Below, piece after piece: positions 10,623-22,191 of a stretch of 64,000 nucleotides of DNA. Both the position numbers and the translations under genes were made by a program. Position 1 is the first letter of the stretch. Every line of letters begins with the position of its first letter. The notes beneath the pieces were generated by a model. That model saw only the letters and a list, made by a program, of their open reading frames with translations. It did not search any database and had not been told where the DNA came from. Where the stretch lies: NCBI RefSeq assembly GCF_000003815.2, contig NC_049997.1, positions 15,929,503 to 15,993,502 of the forward strand. The letters run 5' to 3'. The stretch comes from Branchiostoma floridae (lineage: Eukaryota > Chordata > Leptocardii > Amphioxiformes > Branchiostomatidae).

Positions 10623-13600
10623 GTGTGCGGGCGGCCGTGTGTGCGTGTATATCCTTGTTTCTGAATATTTGAAGTCACCATAACTTACCATCCTTTGCAT
10701 CCATCAAATTATTACTTGTTGTGTGGGTAGGCAATAAAAAAACGAAGTTCAAGATTGATATTTGCCCCCAGGTCCATAGTTTGTGGCCTTATTTCATTGC
10801 TTGTGTTGTTTCTGTACACACAGTTCACCATCAAGGCCTCCGTAGGCGGTCAGACGTTCACAGAGGAGGTAGAAGTGGACCGTGAAAACGGCATGGTGGT
10901 GTACCGTGATGACAGCAACACTGAAGATGGAGAGATCATCCAAACCAAAGATGTAAAATCTCTTAATTTCGTGTGGACTTAATTAAGCTGTAAAAATGGG
11001 ACTAAGGTTTTAGCTTTTTTTACGTGGATTACAAAATCCTGAAGCAAAAACACACAAACGTGGTTTGATGATTAGTGATTTATCGATAACAGGGGAAATA
11101 TTATAAAAACCACCAATTCTGCATGATATACAGTTGGAAATAAACATAACGTTATCTTAGTAGTTAAACCAGTGACACTAGCCTTTTACACGTTGAATCC
11201 TTTAGCATGCAAGCGAAATGATTGAGCCAGCGGTCACTACAGAGTGGTACTCGTGCTATGGAAACAGCCTATGGACAAAATTTTGTAGAACCAGGCAATT
11301 GTATCAACACAATAGCAATGATGTTTTGACCAGGTTGGTTTTGTTCCACAGGGTTTGTCAGTGCTCTACCAGAGAGGCAACTGTTACCTGTTGGAGGACA
11401 GAAACAACGACCAGACGAGCGACTTTGACATTGATGAGGTGGAAGCTGCAATGGAATCTTTAACTGTAAGTATTATGATAGAAATTCTTTGTGTTCATTG
11501 ATTTATGATCTACATATCAAATAATTTTGAGCAAAGAGAGATGCTGCTTTATTGATATTCATAGTATCATAAGATTCTTTCTCTTTGGACTGTTTTGACA
11601 AAAATGTCCCTGCTTTTTGAAAAGTAAATGCTGGGGGGGGGGGGAGGGGCGATCTTGTCCTGAGCAAAAGCTATCTGCTTCTATTATCCTATATTGTTTA
11701 ATTAGTAAAAAAAAAGATCCTATATTGTTTACTTAGTAGAATTTTAAGATCTATTCTGCATTCCTTCTTTTTTTGTAGTTTATAGTTGACCATACAAAAG
11801 TTACTGTACTATTTTTGTCGTGTCAATGAAGCTTCAATATCAATATCATATCGTAGATCTATGAGGTACAAGAGATATGTTGAAAAACTGCTATGATAAA
11901 ACATTCTCAATAATGATGCAACTTTCCTCATATTTTGTATGATTTGTATTCTATTTCGACATCTTTGTCTAAGCAACCTACATACCAATAATCATGAAAA
12001 TCCGTTATTCCTTTTTTGATTATATAATTATTCTGTTCGGAAATTTTTGAAATTAATTCTCCAGCAACTCTAAAGCTAGCGGCTAGGGGACTTCAAGTTA
12101 TGTCATTTTTTGCTGAAAACGAGCAATCAAATAGCCAAAAAAAATCGTGACCATAGCTTGTCCAGAACGCAAGATTTCAAACAAGTTCCGCTGCAGTACC
12201 ATGTAAAGCCCCTAGGGATGCCATAATCTAATCATTTCCAAATTTCATTGCAAACCACTAACACACCACATGAAGTTGACTCATATAGCCCTTTGTTACC
12301 ACCAAGACAGACAGCAGACACACAAACGCTAGTGAAAATACGAAGTGATAAGTTTCTTGCTATGGGTTTTCATTGTCGTAATCACTGGCAACGTAATATG
12401 CCCAAAGCAGTTTAGAAAAATCAAATATTGCTTGAGTTACGGTTTTACAAAGTCCCAAAAGCGAAGAGTCAATGAGTAGGGATAATAGCATCTATTTAAT
12501 ATTAACATTCTTTACGACAGGATGCCAGTGACGGACCGAGCTTTGACGTTGACCAAGTCATATTTCTGAACCGGTCAGTTCCGGTTAGCTCTGAAGATGA
12601 CATCATCTTGCGATCACAGCTGCCACCTGTGTGTCGTGACGTCACGTTGTACCGGGTCCAAGAGGAGAACGCTCGAGGTAAGTCTATAAACTGACCCTGT
12701 TCTAGTCTCAATAGCTGTTCTAAAGTATAGTGTAAGCTCTTTCGCAGATTTTACTACGCATGTGCAGGTGCCAGAAATCCTGGGTAATACCTACAAGGTG
12801 AAGGCCGGTCAAACGAAACAGTCTCGTCTTGACCATTGTTTTGATCTGCGTGATCTGAAATGAATGTCTGGAACGTAATTGCGCTTGCAAAATGGTGAAA
12901 TGTTTACGTTCACGGGGCCTTTACCCTTGACTTTTTTACCCAGGACTCTTGACGGCAGCATATGCGTAGTGAACTCAAATTGTAATATAAAAAGAGATTA
13001 AGTTAAATTCCGAATGCTGTCTTATGGGGCTAAAGACCAGCAGTTTCCGTTTCCTTTTTAACCACGTGCACGATTTGTCTTGAATGTACCCAGAAGTTGA
13101 AGTTAAACTATAAAGGGATTGGCAGATCGCCATGATCATATAAGCGATATTTAATACACATAGATGTGAAATATGTAAATTGACATTTAATTTGCATAGC
13201 TAATGACGAAAGTTTATAAACCCACTTCATTATAGGACTATTCCAACATGTGACGTTTTGTAACCGAGAAATAGAATAATATGGATATCATGCAAAAGAA
13301 AATCCAAGTTGCATAACTAGCGAGGAAATTCTATAACTCCATTGTAAAATGAATAACGGGAATGTCATCCTTCCATGAGGAACTCATTTGCATAAATTAT
13401 CAGAAAATACAAATAGCCGTCTTTCTTAGATAGATTGTGTACGTCTGTTGTTTTGGTGGAGGTGATGATCAACTGATAAAATCTATGCAAATTTATCTTA
13501 TTTACATCATACGAGATGATAAAAACACATAACAAATGAGTTGAAATCATTTGAGGAAGGTATTGGCTTATGGCAACTTAATATGGAACTTGTTGGAAAA

Positions 13601-13986
13601 TGTTTTGTAGGAACATAAAATAACTCTGTCAATCGTACGGAATTTCAGATTATTTGGAACAGGACATCAGCGATGGAGTGGAGACGGACACGTTCTACAA
13701 TCGTGTCAGGCGGTCTGTTGGAGATAGGTCCGGTTTTAGAGGAATAACAATTATTATTCTGTATGTGGGGCGTTGTTCTAGGTCCTGGGGGTGGCCCCGA
13801 TGTACATGTAGATTTATGTGTTGGCGCTGCAATTGCTATAAAGTAGTGATTTATTGGGGGCGGCCTTCGGTGGTGCCCCCGGAGGGAGATATCTGCTGTA
13901 ATGGTGAATTGCAGGCCATTCGTGAGCATGTTTTGGACAATGTAGGAGCATTTCAGAACCAACAAGAAATCTTACCAGAACAATAA
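9328..13986 (+). CDS. BRICHOS type II membrane precursor, copy B, long cysteine-rich tail, 6 exons
   Basis: Exons: 9328-9351, 10143-10295, 10824-10952, 11352-11465, 12521-12677, 13649-13986, all with GT/AG borders; 304 residues. Layout as in copy A: cytosolic tail, transmembrane helix (about 27-51), BRICHOS domain (about 60-190) with D78, C113 and C178, and the N157 sequon. The final exon has RVRR at 211-214 followed by a 90-residue peptide (13714-13983). The peptide opens with a hydrophobic strand ending 'ILYVGRC', then a C-x-C-x3-C-x2-C-x-C cluster rich in W and R, then a Pro-rich linker, 'DICC', and an acidic-amphipathic tail. It has eight cysteines, an even number. Exons 1-5 and the introns are close to copy C. 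The tail is longer than that of A or C; it could include a late read-through extension. Homology to chondromodulin/tenomodulin is inferred. Confidence 0.88.
9429..9655 (-). mobile_element. tRNA-derived SINE-like element in intron 1 of copy B
   Basis: On the minus strand a Pol III B-box 'GGTTCGAATCC' lies in 'CCTTGGTTCGAATCCCG', preceded by a tRNA-like head and followed by a non-tRNA body. The same element occupies intron 1 of copy C (16800-17050). It inserted before the B/C duplication. Related body pieces appear near 33190 and 30660. Confidence 0.55.
10489..10642. repeat. (GT)n microsatellite in intron 2 of copy B
   Basis: GT-rich imperfect repeat. A related GT-rich tract sits at the matching place in copy C (17900-18030). 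Confidence 0.9.
12060..12330. repeat. Dispersed repeat in intron 4 of copy B
   Basis: Contains 'GCTAGCGGCTAGGGG', 'GCTTGTCCAGAACGCAAG' and 'CACTAACACACCACA'. The same ordered motifs occur, diverged, at about 52915-53175. The order and spacing match over more than 200 bp, so this is an interspersed repeat, class unknown. Confidence 0.5.
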
Positions 13987-14515
13987 GATATCGACTAAGA
14001 TAATTCACCGTGTTTTAAAACAGACCACCTACGCACAGTGGTATGACACTCCGCATCTTGAATACAAATATTTGTGAATTAGACTCAATCCCAAACGACC
14101 TGGTATGTTTGGAACCCAGATGCCACAAGAAAACTTAATACAACAGTCGTTCAGAACATGCCTTTGTTTGTCAGATGTTGAATCTTGCATTAACTTGTGC
14201 CGATGTGTTCTAAACATGCATGCCTTACTTGCAGAATAGATGATTTAGCATGTACACAAGCCGACTTCGTAACTAATAATCTTGGTTGGTAGAAGTTTCA
14301 ACAATTATCCAAAAGGCATGGTCGTTTAGTTACTCGTTGACTTCATGATTGAACCGGGCTTAAAATCGGGCCAAATTACAAAATGTATCTCTATTCTTTC
14401 CTTTGTTCGATTTATTCTGTTTAAAGTTGCTGCTTGTGTATTGTTTGTGTAATTTTCGTTCAAATTTAGTGAAAATACATTGGGTTGATATAATACTTTG
14501 TCGTAAAATAATTGA

Positions 14516-14521
14516 AATAAA
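14516..14521 (+). terminator. Polyadenylation signal, BRICHOS copy B
   Basis: AATAAA lies in a block ('TTTGTCGTA...ATTGAAATAAA') that is conserved about 500 bp downstream of the copy C stop as well (21177-21182). Conservation beyond the coding region supports this as the 3' UTR end of both genes. Confidence 0.6.
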
Positions 14522-14612
14522 GGTACAAACCCAAAGTCCAGGAATTTTCTTATTCCTGGTATCATTCTACAATTAGGAAACAGGTGATAACAACAACACG
14601 AATGTGTGTTTA

Positions 14613-14613
14613 G

Positions 14614-14663
<50 letters not shown>

Positions 14664-15010
14664 ACACCAATATCTATATATACAACACCAATATCTATAT
14701 ACAACAACAATGTATATCTATATGTATGTATATATATATATCTATATATCTATATATCCATTTCTATATATCTATATATACGTATCTCTCTCTCTCTCTT
14801 AACATATATATATATATATATATTATATATTATATAAAATATATATATATATATATATATATATGGCGTGTGACGTGTGGCTGGATGGGTGATGTGTGTC
14901 GGTGTGTGCGTGTGTCTGTGCGTGCTGTGTGTGTCGGTGAGTGCGTGTACGTGTGTTTGGTGTTGCGTGTGCTGTGTATGTGTACGCGCGTGCGCGTGTG
15001 TGTGTTGAAG
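14613..15010. repeat. (TA)n, (TATC)n and (GT)n microsatellite complex
   Basis: Long TA tracts at about 14614-14660 and 14803-14864, CT repeats near 14787, and then a GT/GC-rich tract to about 15005. Intergenic between copies B and C. Tyr/Ile repeat frames here are artefacts. Confidence 0.95.
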
Positions 15011-15019
15011 ACAGAGCAT

Positions 15020-16030
15020 ACTCCTTCTTAAACATAAAGTTATTGCTGATCTTAACTTGTTGTGTGTCGAGCACAATACCTCCGGAGGTAAATATATGGT
15101 ACTGTTGATGTCCAAAATGTATTTGTTCAGTCAAGCGCTAAAAGCATCGCGGGGGCCTTGTTACTGCAACTGTGTACAGGACGCCATGCACATGTGTAAC
15201 ACAGATTCAATTTTTAACGAATGTGCTTAACTCCTGTTTACAGTATCTTGATCAAAAGATTATATGTTATCTTTGAACTTAATTCTCCTCTCACGACAAA
15301 CAACGTCTTACGATATATCACAGGAATCTTACAATATATTATTCTACCTTATTGATACATTTTAAAATAATGGAATGTTACACATCTAGATTGCACTAGG
15401 AAAAGGACTGAGAGTGACATACCCTGCGTTGTAACTAAATATAATATACATTTAGAACACGTTAAGACTTCGATGGGTTTATAAACAAGCAATCTTGAGT
15501 TATAAGCTTCAGTGCATTCACGAGTTAACGTGTAATTCTTCTGACACCTGTACTGTATAAATATCTGATTTGTTCACATTAGTTTCTGACTCTTATCTAG
15601 GGGAGAGTTTTTTTTCATAATTAAGGAGATGAACAATTTGTCTATATTTTCATGTCTTGAACCATTTGAAAATACCTTGTTTCAATTAATGAGCTACCAT
15701 TAAAAGAAGACATTGTAGAGGTCAACATTGTTCTTAGTTTCCTCAGTTTCTTATCAATTATTATTCATCATTTGACAAATTTTATCAAAATTCGTTAAAA
15801 CTGGGTTTACAAACAGCCAATCTTGGATTAAAAGTTTGTTTACAATTTCTGCTTCAGTGCTTTAATAATCGAGTTAACATATAATGCTTACAACACCTGT
15901 GCTCTGTAAATGTCTGACTTTTTCACGTTAGTATCTGACTATCATCTTTGAGTGTTATCTTTTTCATAATCAAAGAGACGACCAATTTGACGATTTGTCT
16001 ATATTTTGATGTCTTGAACCAATTGAAAAT
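15020..16030. other. Intergenic, no gene seen
   Basis: AT-rich sequence between BRICHOS copies B and C. Two imperfect copies of a segment ('CTTGAACCATTTGAAAATACCTTG', about 15655 and 16010) indicate a local tandem duplication; related sequence lies upstream of copy B near 8845. No exon-like frame with splice sites is visible. Confidence 0.4.
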
Positions 16031-16031
16031 A

Positions 16032-16234
16032 CTGTAAATGCAAAAAAAAGTTCCCGGAGATTTAATTTCGCGGTAGCGGGAAAATGAACTTTTCGAGGTG
16101 GTTTAATTTCGCGGTAGCACCATGCACTGTCTTACTTTTATGAAAAATGTTCGCGGTGGTTTTAAATTCGCGGTAAAGCGGCCGACGCGAAAACCGCGAA
16201 CACTAAACCACTGCTAACGTTTCTGCATTTACAG
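16032..16234. mobile_element. Tc1/mariner-like MITE (CTGTAAATGCA family), copy 1
   Basis: Ends are inverted 'CTGTAAATGCA', flanked by TA on both sides (target duplication). The inside is made of repeated 'TTCGCGGT' phrases, giving a strong foldback. A second member of the family is at 58682-58889. TA duplication is typical of the Tc1/mariner superfamily. It carries no coding capacity. Confidence 0.8.
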
Positions 16235-16462
16235 TACCTTGTTTCACATATAATGAGCTACTATCAAAAGAAGATCTTTCTAGAGGTCAAAATTGGAATC
16301 TTTAGGTCATGGCGTTTTAGCAACAAGTTCTGGTACATTGACGTTTCTAACCAAGAAGACAGAGTGACTTCCTTGTTGTCATGTTATGTAATGCTATGTC
16401 CTAATATCACGTATTGTTCTCGTCTAGTTATCAAATTTAATCTTATCAACCTCACATAATCA

Positions 16463-16711
16463 TGACGTCAACGTAGGTCAAGAGTAAAATTAGAAGGTCA
16501 CGGTATCCTAGCAACAAGCTCGGGGCTATCGAAGTCTTTGGTACACAAAACAAAGAGGATGTCACTTTTTCAATCAAGTGGAATAATTATTCAAATCTAA
16601 AGGTGTAGTTGTTGTTCCCAACTGCGCATACCCCAGCTATAGCCCGTGACGACGGTCGGTACTTGAAGTTTGTCGCTGTTAGAGTCGGGCACAGAAGATC
16701 TGAAAGAAGCA
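16463..16711 (+). promoter_or_regulatory. Promoter module of BRICHOS copy C
   Basis: TGACGTCA at 16463-16470 and 'GTATCCTAGCAAC' at 16503-16515, followed by the 5' UTR block shared with copies A and B. It is nearly identical to the copy B promoter. The start codon context here is 'AAGCAATGG' instead of 'AAGCCATGG'. Confidence 0.55.
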
Positions 16712-19700
16712 ATGGACAAGAAACCTGAAGTCAAAGTAAGTAAATAATTTACGTGTAGGTCAGGGTGTGAATTTAATTAGTCTCAAAGCCTTTTAGAGAC
16801 AGTAAAGGGACAGTGGGTTGTTTTCCACTGTGTCAAGGGCACGGCATTGGGAGGCAGAGACCATTTCTGTTCTTCCACCGCCTTTTACCTCTCCAACCGA
16901 AGTCTGGTACCCATTTTTTACACCTGGGTGGTGTAAGGAAAGTCGTATTACATGTAATTGCTTTTCTAGAGGACAAAAATTCGGTAGCATAACATGATTC
17001 AAACCAAGGACCTGTGGAATCTGTACCATATACTTTGCAGTTACCCAAAACGACCCCGGTGAGAGGGTACTACGTCACAATCTTACGCTCAGTATACACG
17101 TTCGCCTTTTACGTCCGTGGTGCAATCTTTGCCTGATATACACTCTGTAAAATTTATCATGGCCCCTATTACTGCACACCTAGTATAAGGACCCTGGTAA
17201 GCTAGAAAGGATGGCACCCAAGACAGCAGACGACTACACAATGTCTGCCTAGCAGGCTAGCGACATATTTGCTCGACACAACGAAGACAGGGGAGTTAAC
17301 GTTAGTTATAGAAAAAGTTCAAGCAACTACCTTACACCGTCAACGTAGCACGGGAAGTTTAAAGGATGACACACTCTTCCACAATGTGCATACGGGTAGC
17401 ATTGTTTATGTTATTATGTAGACTCATGTCTTTATAATATTCTGTCTAAGTCTTTAGTACTTGTTTTCCTCAACAATACTAAAAAGGGGCGTGTACAGCT
17501 ATTCACAGGGCCATTTGTTCCACTGTCGTTGACAGATAGAACCCGAGGACAAGAAAACCGGAAAGACCAGGTCCCAGCCTCGTTTCAAGATCGCGCTGGG
17601 ATTGGCTGTAGCCTTGCTGCTTGTGACTTGCGCAGTGGCGGCTGGTGGGCTGATGACGTATTATCGGGGGAAATGCCAACATAAAAGGGTGTGACTGTCT
17701 GTGTGTTTGTTTTTCTTAGAGACACTGTCAAACCAGAACAAATAATAATTAGCTGACTTGAAATGTGAGTGGCGCTTAGGGGTAAATACTTGATTTTTCG
17801 ATATGCTGTTTAGAAATAGAATTGAATACGAAAAAGTTATTAGATAATAATGAAGTTGTTTTTCATCACCTCCATGAACAATGATTTAATTGTTAACTGT
17901 GTTTTTGTGTGTGCGTGTGTGTTTGTGCGTGTTTTTTGTGTTTTGGGACGTGTTTGTGTGTACGGGCATGTGTGTTTGTGTGTGTGCGTTTGTGTCTGTC
18001 TGTCTGTATGTGTGTGCCTGTCTATCTATCTGTGTTTCCGAATACTTGGAGTCACCTTAACTCTGCATTGATTAAACTGTTACTTGTCTTGTAGGGAGGC
18101 GATGGGAAGACGAAGGCCAATGCAATTTCGATATTTACCCCTCCCCCCGTACAAAGTGTGAAGCCTTGTTTCATTACTTTTTTTTCTGTACATACAGTTC
18201 ACCATTAAGGCCTCCGTAGGCGGTCAAACATTCACAGAGGAGGTAGAAGTGGACCGTGAAAACGGCATGGTGGTGTACCGTGATGACGTTAGCACTGAAG
18301 AGGGAGAGATCATACAAACTAAAGAGGTAGAAACTGTTTTTTTTTCGTCTGGACTGGATAATGCGATAAAGATGAAAAAAAAACTTTCACCTTCGTGAAC
18401 AAAACAATACTTTATGGCGGTTGCATGATTTCGCGATTGAGAAGTATCGCGAAAACTGGGAAAATGAAACCGCCAGTATTTCATGATTTCAGTACTGCAT
18501 ATTCACTAGTCAAATCCCATTAAAGACACTAATCTTTACAAACTATGTCCCTAAACTTCAATTTTTCACCGCTTATAAAAGCCCATAACAAACAAGATGA
18601 TATGTGATTTGAAAAGTCCTGTGGACAAACTTGTGTAGAACCAGGTTATTGTGTCAACACAATAGGAATGCTGTTCTCACCAGGTGGTTTTGTTCCACAG
18701 GGTTTGTCAGTGCTGTACCAGAGAGGCAACTGTTACCTGTTGGAGGACAAAAATAACGACCAGACGAGCGACTTTAACATCGATGAGGTGGAAGCTGCAA
18801 TGGAATCTTTAACTGTAGGTATTATGATATAAATGATTTGTGTCTATTGATCCACATACGTTTAAGCAAAGAAAGATACTACTCCATTGATAGTAATAAT
18901 ATTATTTTGAATGATAACGTTTTAAAAAAATCTTCTGCATTTCCAAAATTAAATTGGAACGGGCCTACCTTACCTTGTACTAACCAAAGGCCATTATCTG
19001 CAGATCACATATCAATACCATATCGTATCAGCTATATACGTTGCAAAGCTGCTATGATAGAATAGCCTCACTCATTATGCAGATTTCCTCATATTTTGCA
19101 TGATTTGTATCTAATGTCGATATACCTGGTCCAATAATCATGATAATCATGAAGTCTCTTCGGAAATATTTCAAATTAATTATCCAGCAATCCCAAAACT
19201 AACCGCTAGGAGACCCAAAGTTGTGTCAATTCTTTCCGAGAACAAAAGCTAACTAGAAAGGCAACATTTTCACGTAAATGCAGAAGTCTTCCCCGTGGTC
19301 TTTTTTTAAGCTAGTCACATACTATAGTGTACCAATATTAACTAGAAAAGCCACATTTTCTAAGACAATGCAGGATGTTTCCGAACAAAAAAGAAAAAAA
19401 GCGCAAAAAAGAAACAAACAAAAAAAATGTGAGGGGAGCAAGCCGGAAAAAAAGTCCCGACCACTACTATATCTCCGCGACCCAACCTCTGCTTGGAGAA
19501 GCGCTAAGTATAATCATATCCCTGTATTTTGCAACAGAACCGATATACGTTTACGACATATTTGTCAATTTGCGGCATGAACACCCCCCTCCCCACATGG
19601 ACCGCCCCGCTTTTCGAAAGTTCTAAGAGTAAGAGCCAGAGTCAACGAGTAAGAATGATATCATCTACTTATTAATGACATTCTTTACGACAGGATACTA

Positions 19701-20662
19701 ATGACATACCGAGCTTTGACGTTGACCGAGTGATCTTCCTGAACCGGTCAGTTCCGGTTAGCCCTGAAGATGACGTCATCCTACGATCGCAACTGCCACC
19801 TTTGTGTCGTGACGTCACACTGTACCGTGTCCAAGAGGAAAACGCTCGAGGTAAATCTATCACACTAAAACGATGAGGAAAAACTATGCGGTAAGACTAC
19901 TACACTATTACAGTTAAACTTGCTCTAGACTCCAAGCAAATCTTGGATATAGTATTGGTTTCAATACAATTCAAACTATGAATTCAGAAATGGGATGATT
20001 TTGAGACAATAATACCCACTCCCCAAACAGAGGTTAGGCTCCGGCTGTTTTTCGACGTTTTTAGGTGTTTTTATCGGGCTTTCTATTTTGTACCGTGTTG
20101 TTGATGTCATGCCTAACCTCTGCTTGGAGAGCACTGACTACCATGCTCTTGTGCTGAGACCCTGCGTATTTTTCACTTCCTCTTTAACCACGTTTTATCC
20201 TAACTCCAATTAGATGTAGGAAAGGAAAATTACCGTAACTTAGTCCCTGGTCGGCAGACTATTGGGTCTTTTCGCTGCCAAATCTGGAGTTGAAGAAAAG
20301 TAACAATTCTAATGTTATCAATTTCTGCTTGGAGAGTTGTTTTTTAAATATTTTTTCCTGCGTCATTTTGTTGTACCGTTAGAAATTGGAAAATGTTGTG
20401 TAAGCACATACAATGACTTCGTAAATTGTTCGGATTTGCAGATTATTTGCAACAGAAAAACGACGATGGAATAGGGACGGAAATGTCCCACAATCGTGTC
20501 AGGCGGTCTGAAGGATGGTGCCGAGGAGGGATGAAAATCAGGCTTTTGTACGCGGGACAATGTTTGTGGCACCCCCCGTGTAGATGTGAATATCAGTGCA
20601 GGCGGGGATGCCATTGTATTAAGATGGAGTTTTCGTGTGGTGGGGGTGAATATAGTGGGTAG
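16712..20662 (+). CDS. BRICHOS type II membrane precursor, copy C, compact 8-cysteine peptide, 6 exons
   Basis: Exons: 16712-16735, 17536-17688, 18198-18326, 18701-18814, 19694-19850, 20442-20662, all GT/AG; 265 residues. Transmembrane helix about 27-51. BRICHOS domain about 60-190 with D78, C113 and C178, and the N157 sequon. Furin-type RVRR at 211-214 releases a 51-residue peptide (20507-20659). The peptide has eight cysteines and a net positive charge of about +3. It contains 'LLYAGQC' and then a compact ladder C-R-C-EYQ-C-RRG-C-H-C, with basic residues at the centre and symmetrical cysteines, as expected of a disulfide-laddered beta-hairpin. The shape recalls hairpin antimicrobial peptides such as theta-defensins, tachyplesin and arenicin; that is analogy, not shown homology. 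The tail ends in a Gly-rich segment. Confidence 0.88.
16800..17050 (-). mobile_element. tRNA-derived SINE-like element in intron 1 of copy C
   Basis: Orthologous by duplication to the element at 9429-9655. The B-box here is changed to 'GGTTTGAATC'. It shares the same flanks inside intron 1. Confidence 0.5.
17897..18035. repeat. (GT)n/(TCTG)n microsatellite in intron 2 of copy C
   Basis: GT-rich tract ending in CTGT/CTAT repeats, at the same intron position as the GT tract of copy B. Confidence 0.85.
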
Positions 20663-20923
20663 ATTGCATTTATAACTTGTCTCCTCTGTGTGTTTTCTAT
20701 TTATTCTTGGTTTCCTTTTTTTGATTATGAATAATATGATTCATCAATATTTTGACACGCAGGCCTGACATGGTCATATACATTTTGTCTTGTTGATAAT
20801 TGTATACTGACATCATTGTCATTGTCATGATTATCGGGTGATGAAAACTTGATATATTTTGGTTGATTTTAGAAAGGACAAAATGTCACAGGAATTTAAA
20901 AACCAATTTCTTTGTTATATCAT

Positions 20924-20929
20924 AATAAA
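20924..20929 (+). terminator. Candidate proximal polyadenylation signal, BRICHOS copy C
   Basis: AATAAA 262 bp after the stop codon. The downstream signal at 21177 is the one conserved with copy B, so this may be an alternative site or unused. Confidence 0.3.
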
Positions 20930-21176
20930 CATGTCATGCACTGTATGTCATGTTTAATATAGATCTAGTGTCTAGTTTTTCTGTTAGCTAAAAGTTAAAA
21001 GATATTAAAGAATTGTTTGTAATAGCCATACCTGTATTTACATCTGTTTGTCTTGTGTGTTTTTTGGTAGCCTTTTTGTTATTTGGGATACATTTTGATT
21101 TTTGTTAACGTTGCGTTTTTTTTTAAGTTACGATAGTACATTGGTGGACATATGCAGCTTTGTCGTAGAAAATTGA

Positions 21177-21182
21177 AATAAA
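21177..21182 (+). terminator. Polyadenylation signal, BRICHOS copy C
   Basis: AATAAA in a block conserved with copy B at 14516-14521; the sequence after it ('CAATTAG(G)AAACA(G/T)GTGATAACA') is also shared. Confidence 0.6.
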
Positions 21183-21269
21183 TGTGCAGACCCTGCCCAA
21201 ATCGAGTGATTTGCAGTTATTCTTGTAGCACTCCACAATTAGAAAACATGTGATAACAAAAACACTAAA

Positions 21270-22191
21270 TTTGAACGTGTTCGTGTGTGTTGTGTGTGTG
21301 TGATGAGTGTGTGTGTATGTGTGGTATGTATATGTGTTTACCGAGGTATAATACTTAGTCACCAATTACTACTAGCTGTCCAAAGCCTGACGTAATTCGT
21401 CATTAAGATTTTTTCCAGAATTTACTAGTCGAAATCTGAAAGTCATCTCTCAATTGCTGGGTTTCATGCAAAACTTTTATGAGAAAACACATAAAGATTG
21501 AATACAACGCGTTTCAAGAAGGAAAATGTTACCAGAACTATCAGTGTCTTCATAAAACAAAGTAATTGAGACTATATCAATTTCAATTTTTATTTTTATT
21601 TCATTTTACATGGCCACAGAAGTGAAGTATGTAGAATATCTTGGAACAATCAACAGCAAAGGCATATAGTGCATTGTTGACAGATCTTAGGATATAGCGC
21701 AGTACCCTCCAACCACAATAGGTATGTGTAGTTAACATGGCCATTACACGTCTAGCCACACTACATTACTAAGTAGATATGTAATGTTTTATCCCTTTTA
21801 CAGTTTTATTATTTGTATTACCCACAAGAGAGTCATCGTTTTCTTTCTTGTGCCCATAAAACCTTTGTATTAACCTAGAGTGAAGTTGAAATCTCTTTAG
21901 ACCAACTTTTCAGGATTCGAGATGTATGTGGCCTGGCAATATGTACTTAGTAGACGATATTACACTAATTTGACCTCCCTTAGCTCCCACAATACTGTCC
22001 TCTGGTGCTCTTCTTGACTGGTACAAAGTATAGTCAAGCCTCTCATACCATTTCCATAACAAACCAATACATATGTGTTAGTCTACCAGCAAAGGATAAA
22101 CTATGGAGTCAGCGTGGCGAGGGAAGGTCGTCCATATTTGTTTGTACCAGCAAATTCTGTGACGACCCAACGCCACCAGAAGAAAACCAAG
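21270..22191. other. Intergenic plus 5' flank of the next gene
   Basis: Starts with a short GT microsatellite (21280-21335). The rest shows no exon. The final part contains the 5' UTR of the membrane protein gene that starts at 22192. Confidence 0.4.

Noticed and set aside
14604-15134. Tyr/Ile-rich open frames of up to 141 codons
   Set aside because: Translation of TA and GT microsatellites; no splice sites or domains.
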